Assembly: GCF_030230605.1 (NCBI RefSeq)
Contig: NZ_JASPDO010000044.1
Span: 1-7,673, forward strand
Source: Brevibacterium sp. UMB1308A
Lineage (GTDB): Bacteria > Actinomycetota > Actinomycetes > Actinomycetales > Brevibacteriaceae
Length of the DNA: 7,673 bases
Direction: 5' to 3'
The position numbers and the translations under genes were made by a program. The notes under the pieces were generated by a model, which saw nothing but the letters and a program-made list of their open reading frames with translations, searched no databases and had not been told where the DNA came from. This document shows positions 6,278-7,673 of the stretch, piece after piece (position 1 is the stretch's first letter; every line of letters begins with the position of its first letter).

Positions 6278-6347
6278 CCCGGTCGGACTTGAACCGACGA
6301 CCAAAGGATTATGAGTCCTCTGCTCTAACCAGCTGAGCTACAGGGGC
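6274..6347 (-). tRNA. tRNA with anticodon CAU, probably tRNA-Ile2 (else elongator tRNA-Met)
   Basis: The 74-nucleotide cloverleaf is complete: acceptor GCCCCTG/CGGGGGC (with one T-G pair), D-stem GCTC/GAGC with an AGCTGGTTA loop, anticodon stem GAGGA/TCCTT around loop CTCATAA (anticodon bases 6311-6313), a TGGTC variable loop, T-stem GTCGG/CCGAC with loop TTCAAGT, and discriminator A at 6274. CCA is not encoded. The initiator tRNA is excluded by the normal first acceptor pair G1-C72 and the lack of three G-C pairs at the anticodon stem. Among CAU tRNAs it resembles isoleucine-2 species: AGAGCAG before the anticodon stem, a TTGGTC variable region, and C4-G69 with C5-G68, reported as determinants for the lysidine synthase TilS in E. 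coli. If so, C34 is changed to lysidine and the tRNA reads AUA. Automatic annotation would often call it tRNA-Met. Confidence 0.95.
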
Positions 6348-6356
6348 GCAATGACA

Positions 6357-6362
6357 AGATTA
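6357..6362 (-). promoter_or_regulatory. Probable -10 element of the tRNA gene
   Basis: On the - strand TAATCT lies 9 bases before the mature tRNA 5' end, fitting TANNNT and implying a very short 5' leader. The -35 region (around 6380-6386) holds only GGAC-like sequence and is weak. Confidence 0.45.
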
Positions 6363-6408
6363 GCAAAGCTTAGAGCCGCGTCCGTTTTTGTTCGCGCGAG
6401 TCGTGCTT

Positions 6409-6414
6409 TAAACT
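6409..6414 (+). promoter_or_regulatory. Probable -10 element of the DUF3145 gene
   Basis: TAAACT fits TANNNT. The -35 region offers TTGTTC at 6388 (15-base spacer) or the T-rich run at 6385-6390. Transcription would start near 6421, giving a leader of about 50 bases. The ATG at 6415 directly abuts this box and so would not be in the transcript, which supports the downstream start at 6472. Confidence 0.45.
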
Positions 6415-6423
6415 ATGAGCAAA

Positions 6424-6466
6424 CCTCCATTGTGGATCGTAGGGGAAGACGTATTCACAAAGGAGG
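6424..6466 (+). promoter_or_regulatory. DUF3145 leader with strong Shine-Dalgarno sequence and complementary CCTCC
   Basis: AAGGAGG (6460-6466) is a near-perfect Shine-Dalgarno sequence, 5 bases before ATG 6472. CCTCC (6424-6428), close to the predicted 5' end of the transcript, is exactly complementary to its GGAGG (6462-6466). Pairing across the 33-base loop would hide the ribosome-binding site. The ribosome-binding site is solid; regulation by pairing is inference. Confidence 0.65.
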
Positions 6467-6471
6467 AAACA

Positions 6472-6966
6472 ATGAATACTCAGGGCGTACTATTCGTCCA
6501 CTCCGCACCGCGTGCACTGTGCCCTCACATCGAATGGGCCGCAGGCGGTGCTCTTGGTGCTCAAGCTAAGTTCGACTGGTCTGACCAGCCGGCAGCACCA
6601 GGACTGTTGCGTGCCGAAATCTGCTGGCGAGGTCCAGCTGGTTCAGGTGCCAAAATCGCTTCGGCGCTTCGCGGATGGGACAACGTCCGCTACGAAGTGA
6701 CAGAAGAACCGTCCGAAGGTCACGACGGTGGAAGGTGGAGCCACACACCTGAACTTGGCATCTACCACGCCATCACCGACGCCTTCGGCAACATTGTCGT
6801 CCCCGAAGACCGCATCCGGTCCGTGATGGAAACTACTGCCGGTCGGCCAGATCTGTTCGCAGAGCGGATGGACGCCCTCCTTGGACAGGAATGGGACAAC
6901 GCGCTCGAACCGTTCCGCCACGCAGGCGAAGGCGCACCGGTTCGCTGGCTTTCCAAGGTGGGCTAG
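6472..6966 (+). CDS. DUF3145 family protein (conserved actinobacterial protein of unknown function)
   Basis: This is a 164-residue soluble protein of normal family length. It begins MNTQGVLFVHSAPRALCPHIEWA and contains the conserved Trp-rich core (GPAGSGAKIASALRGWDNVRYEVTEEPS, then GGRWSHTPELGIYHA), and ends with the acidic-aromatic segment GQEWDNALEPFRHAGEGAPVRWLSKVG. I recognise it as DUF3145, which is almost confined to Actinomycetota; I recall members located near fatty-acid synthase genes in Streptomyces, but nothing of the sort is beside it here. The biochemical role is unknown, and no catalytic motif, signal peptide or membrane segment is visible. The ATG at 6472 is chosen because of AAGGAGG five bases before it; the longer reading from 6415 would start in the promoter and put the ribosome-binding site inside the gene. 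It is divergent from the tRNA gene and converges with the aldolase gene. Confidence 0.92.
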   Translation: MNTQGVLFVHSAPRALCPHIEWAAGGALGAQAKFDWSDQPAAPGLLRAEICWRGPAGSGAKIASALRGWDNVRYEVTEEPSEGHDGGRWSHTPELGIYHAITDAFGNIVVPEDRIRSVMETTAGRPDLFAERMDALLGQEWDNALEPFRHAGEGAPVRWLSKVG

Positions 6967-6971
6967 TCCAA

Positions 6972-6995
6972 CACAGCGCGCTACGATCGCGTGTG
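6972..6995. terminator. Hairpin between convergent DUF3145 and aldolase genes (possible shared terminator)
   Basis: CACA (6972-6975) plus CGCG (6977-6980), with a bulged G at 6976, pairs with CGCGTGTG (6988-6995) around a 7-base loop. The structure covers the aldolase stop codon and lies just past the DUF3145 stop. No T-run follows on either strand, so it is not a classical intrinsic terminator, but it is the only structure in the 14-base gap that could separate the two transcripts. Confidence 0.35.
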
Positions 6996-7673
6996 CCGTT
7001 GATGGATACGGGCCACCTGTTCTTGTGCTCCCTGAGCAATGAGTAGAGCATCGGCGCTGGTGACGACGAAGCTGGCACCCGCATCCAAAACGCGGTCAGC
7101 GTCATCGGGTGAAAACGCATTCACGCCTACCGGCATGCCCGCCTCAACAGCGACACTCACCACATGGTCGACAGCGGCGACGACCTCGGCGTGGGAAGAG
7201 TTGTCCGGGTAGCCCATTTGAGCAGCCAAGTCTGCCGGTCCAACAAACAGAGCATCGACTCCATCTGTCGCAATGATTTCCTCCACATTGCGCACACCTT
7301 GGGGCGTCTCAATCTGGACGGTCAGACTCACTGTTGAGTCAGCAATCTCAACGTAGTCGGCAACTGCACCCCACCGTGCCGAGCGCGCCAACATTGCACC
7401 CACGCCACGCCTGCCAGGGCGGTGAGGGGCGGGATAACGGACAGCTTCCACTGCACGCTGAGCCTCAGCCGCGGACGACAACATGGGAACCACGAGGTTC
7501 TGCGCTCCGAGATCGAGGACCTGCTTGATCCTCACTTCGTCATTCCACGGCACGCGCACAACAGGGGTTGCTGGATGTGGTTCGCACGCCTGCAAAAGTG
7601 CCAGTATCTCCCGTAACTCAATGGGGCCGTGTTCACCGTCAATCACGATGAAGTCAGCGCCCGACATGGCGAG
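6981..7673 (-). CDS. HpcH/HpaI class II pyruvate aldolase family protein (N-terminus outside window)
   Basis: The frame is open to the window edge; the Met codon at 7667-7665 is internal (Leu-Ala precede it). Counting from that Met, D10-G-E-H13 holds the catalytic His, V-R38-V the pyruvate-binding Arg, Q118-x-E120 and G-P-A-D146-L the metal ligands. The spacings 3, 25, 2 and 26 equal those of E. coli HpaI (D42/H45, R70, Q147/E149, D175). By that comparison about 30 residues are missing upstream. Such enzymes use a divalent metal to add pyruvate to aldehydes or to cleave 2-keto-4-hydroxy acids, in catabolism of aromatic acids or of rhamnonate and similar sugar acids. The aldehyde partner cannot be told, and the genes that would show the pathway lie beyond the window. 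It converges with DUF3145. Confidence 0.9.
   Translation of the reverse strand, partial: LAMSGADFIVIDGEHGPIELREILALLQACEPHPATPVVRVPWNDEVRIKQVLDLGAQNLVVPMLSSAAEAQRAVEAVRYPAPHRPGRRGVGAMLARSARWGAVADYVEIADSTVSLTVQIETPQGVRNVEEIIATDGVDALFVGPADLAAQMGYPDNSSHAEVVAAVDHVVSVAVEAGMPVGVNAFSPDDADRVLDAGASFVVTSADALLIAQGAQEQVARIHQRHTRS

Noticed and set aside
5765..6304. 179-residue open frame on the - strand across the EAL/DICT gene
   Set aside because: It is antisense to a well-supported gene and runs into the tRNA; its sequence is low-complexity Ser/Arg/Thr typical of a shadow.
6274..6347. tRNA as attachment site of an integrated element
   Set aside because: No integrase gene and no second copy of the tRNA 3' end is present in the window.
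6415..6471. N-terminal extension of the DUF3145 protein from ATG 6415
   Set aside because: That ATG abuts the probable -10 box, and the strong Shine-Dalgarno sequence at 6460-6466 points to ATG 6472; the extension is not part of the family core.
1..7673. Defence island, CRISPR array, prophage or biosynthetic gene cluster
   Set aside because: No repeat-spacer pattern, transposase, integrase, structural phage gene, restriction or toxin-antitoxin pair is visible; the HNH gene alone does not make a defence system.

Overview
The window reads as actinobacterial chromosome, probably a member of the order Micrococcales with moderately high G+C. The support is taxon-typical genes: a DUF222/13E12-type HNH protein, a DUF3145 protein, an EAL-like/DICT regulator, a tRNA gene without an encoded CCA end, a candidate leaderless promoter, and GTG/TTG starts. 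No phage, IS element, CRISPR array or rRNA is visible. The order-level assignment is inference from recall of these families.

Layout on the + strand. The 3' end of an HNH endonuclease gene (to 460) is followed by about 340 bases with no convincing gene but an exact 12-bp tandem duplication. A small hotdog thioesterase follows (803-1297). Next come three same-direction genes: a DMT/NIPA-like membrane transporter with a possible leaderless GTG start (1357-2244), a GT4 glycosyltransferase (2308-3516), and a DHA2-type MFS transporter (3513-4922) that overlaps the glycosyltransferase by 4 bases (ATGA). After a 114-base leader with interesting inverted repeats comes a regulator (5037-6263) that couples a degenerate EAL domain to a C-terminal DICT domain.

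A tRNA gene with anticodon CAU (6274-6347, - strand) faces the regulator. Its terminator hairpin overlaps its own acceptor stem and its T-tract lies inside the regulator's last codons. Divergent from the tRNA is a DUF3145 gene (6472-6966) with a very good Shine-Dalgarno sequence and a leader able to mask it. A 5'-truncated HpcH/HpaI aldolase (- strand, 6981 to the window end) converges on DUF3145 with only 14 bases between stop codons.

Functionally this is a mosaic rather than one obvious pathway. The glycosyltransferase and MFS genes look translationally coupled, and the DMT gene may belong with them in envelope or glycolipid work, but substrates cannot be read from sequence. The most unusual item is the EAL-like/DICT protein: the EAL fold can be followed along its length, yet essentially every catalytic and metal-binding position is replaced. 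This suggests a signalling or scaffold protein that no longer hydrolyses cyclic di-GMP. I do not see a clearly new multi-gene system such as a defence island or biosynthetic cluster.
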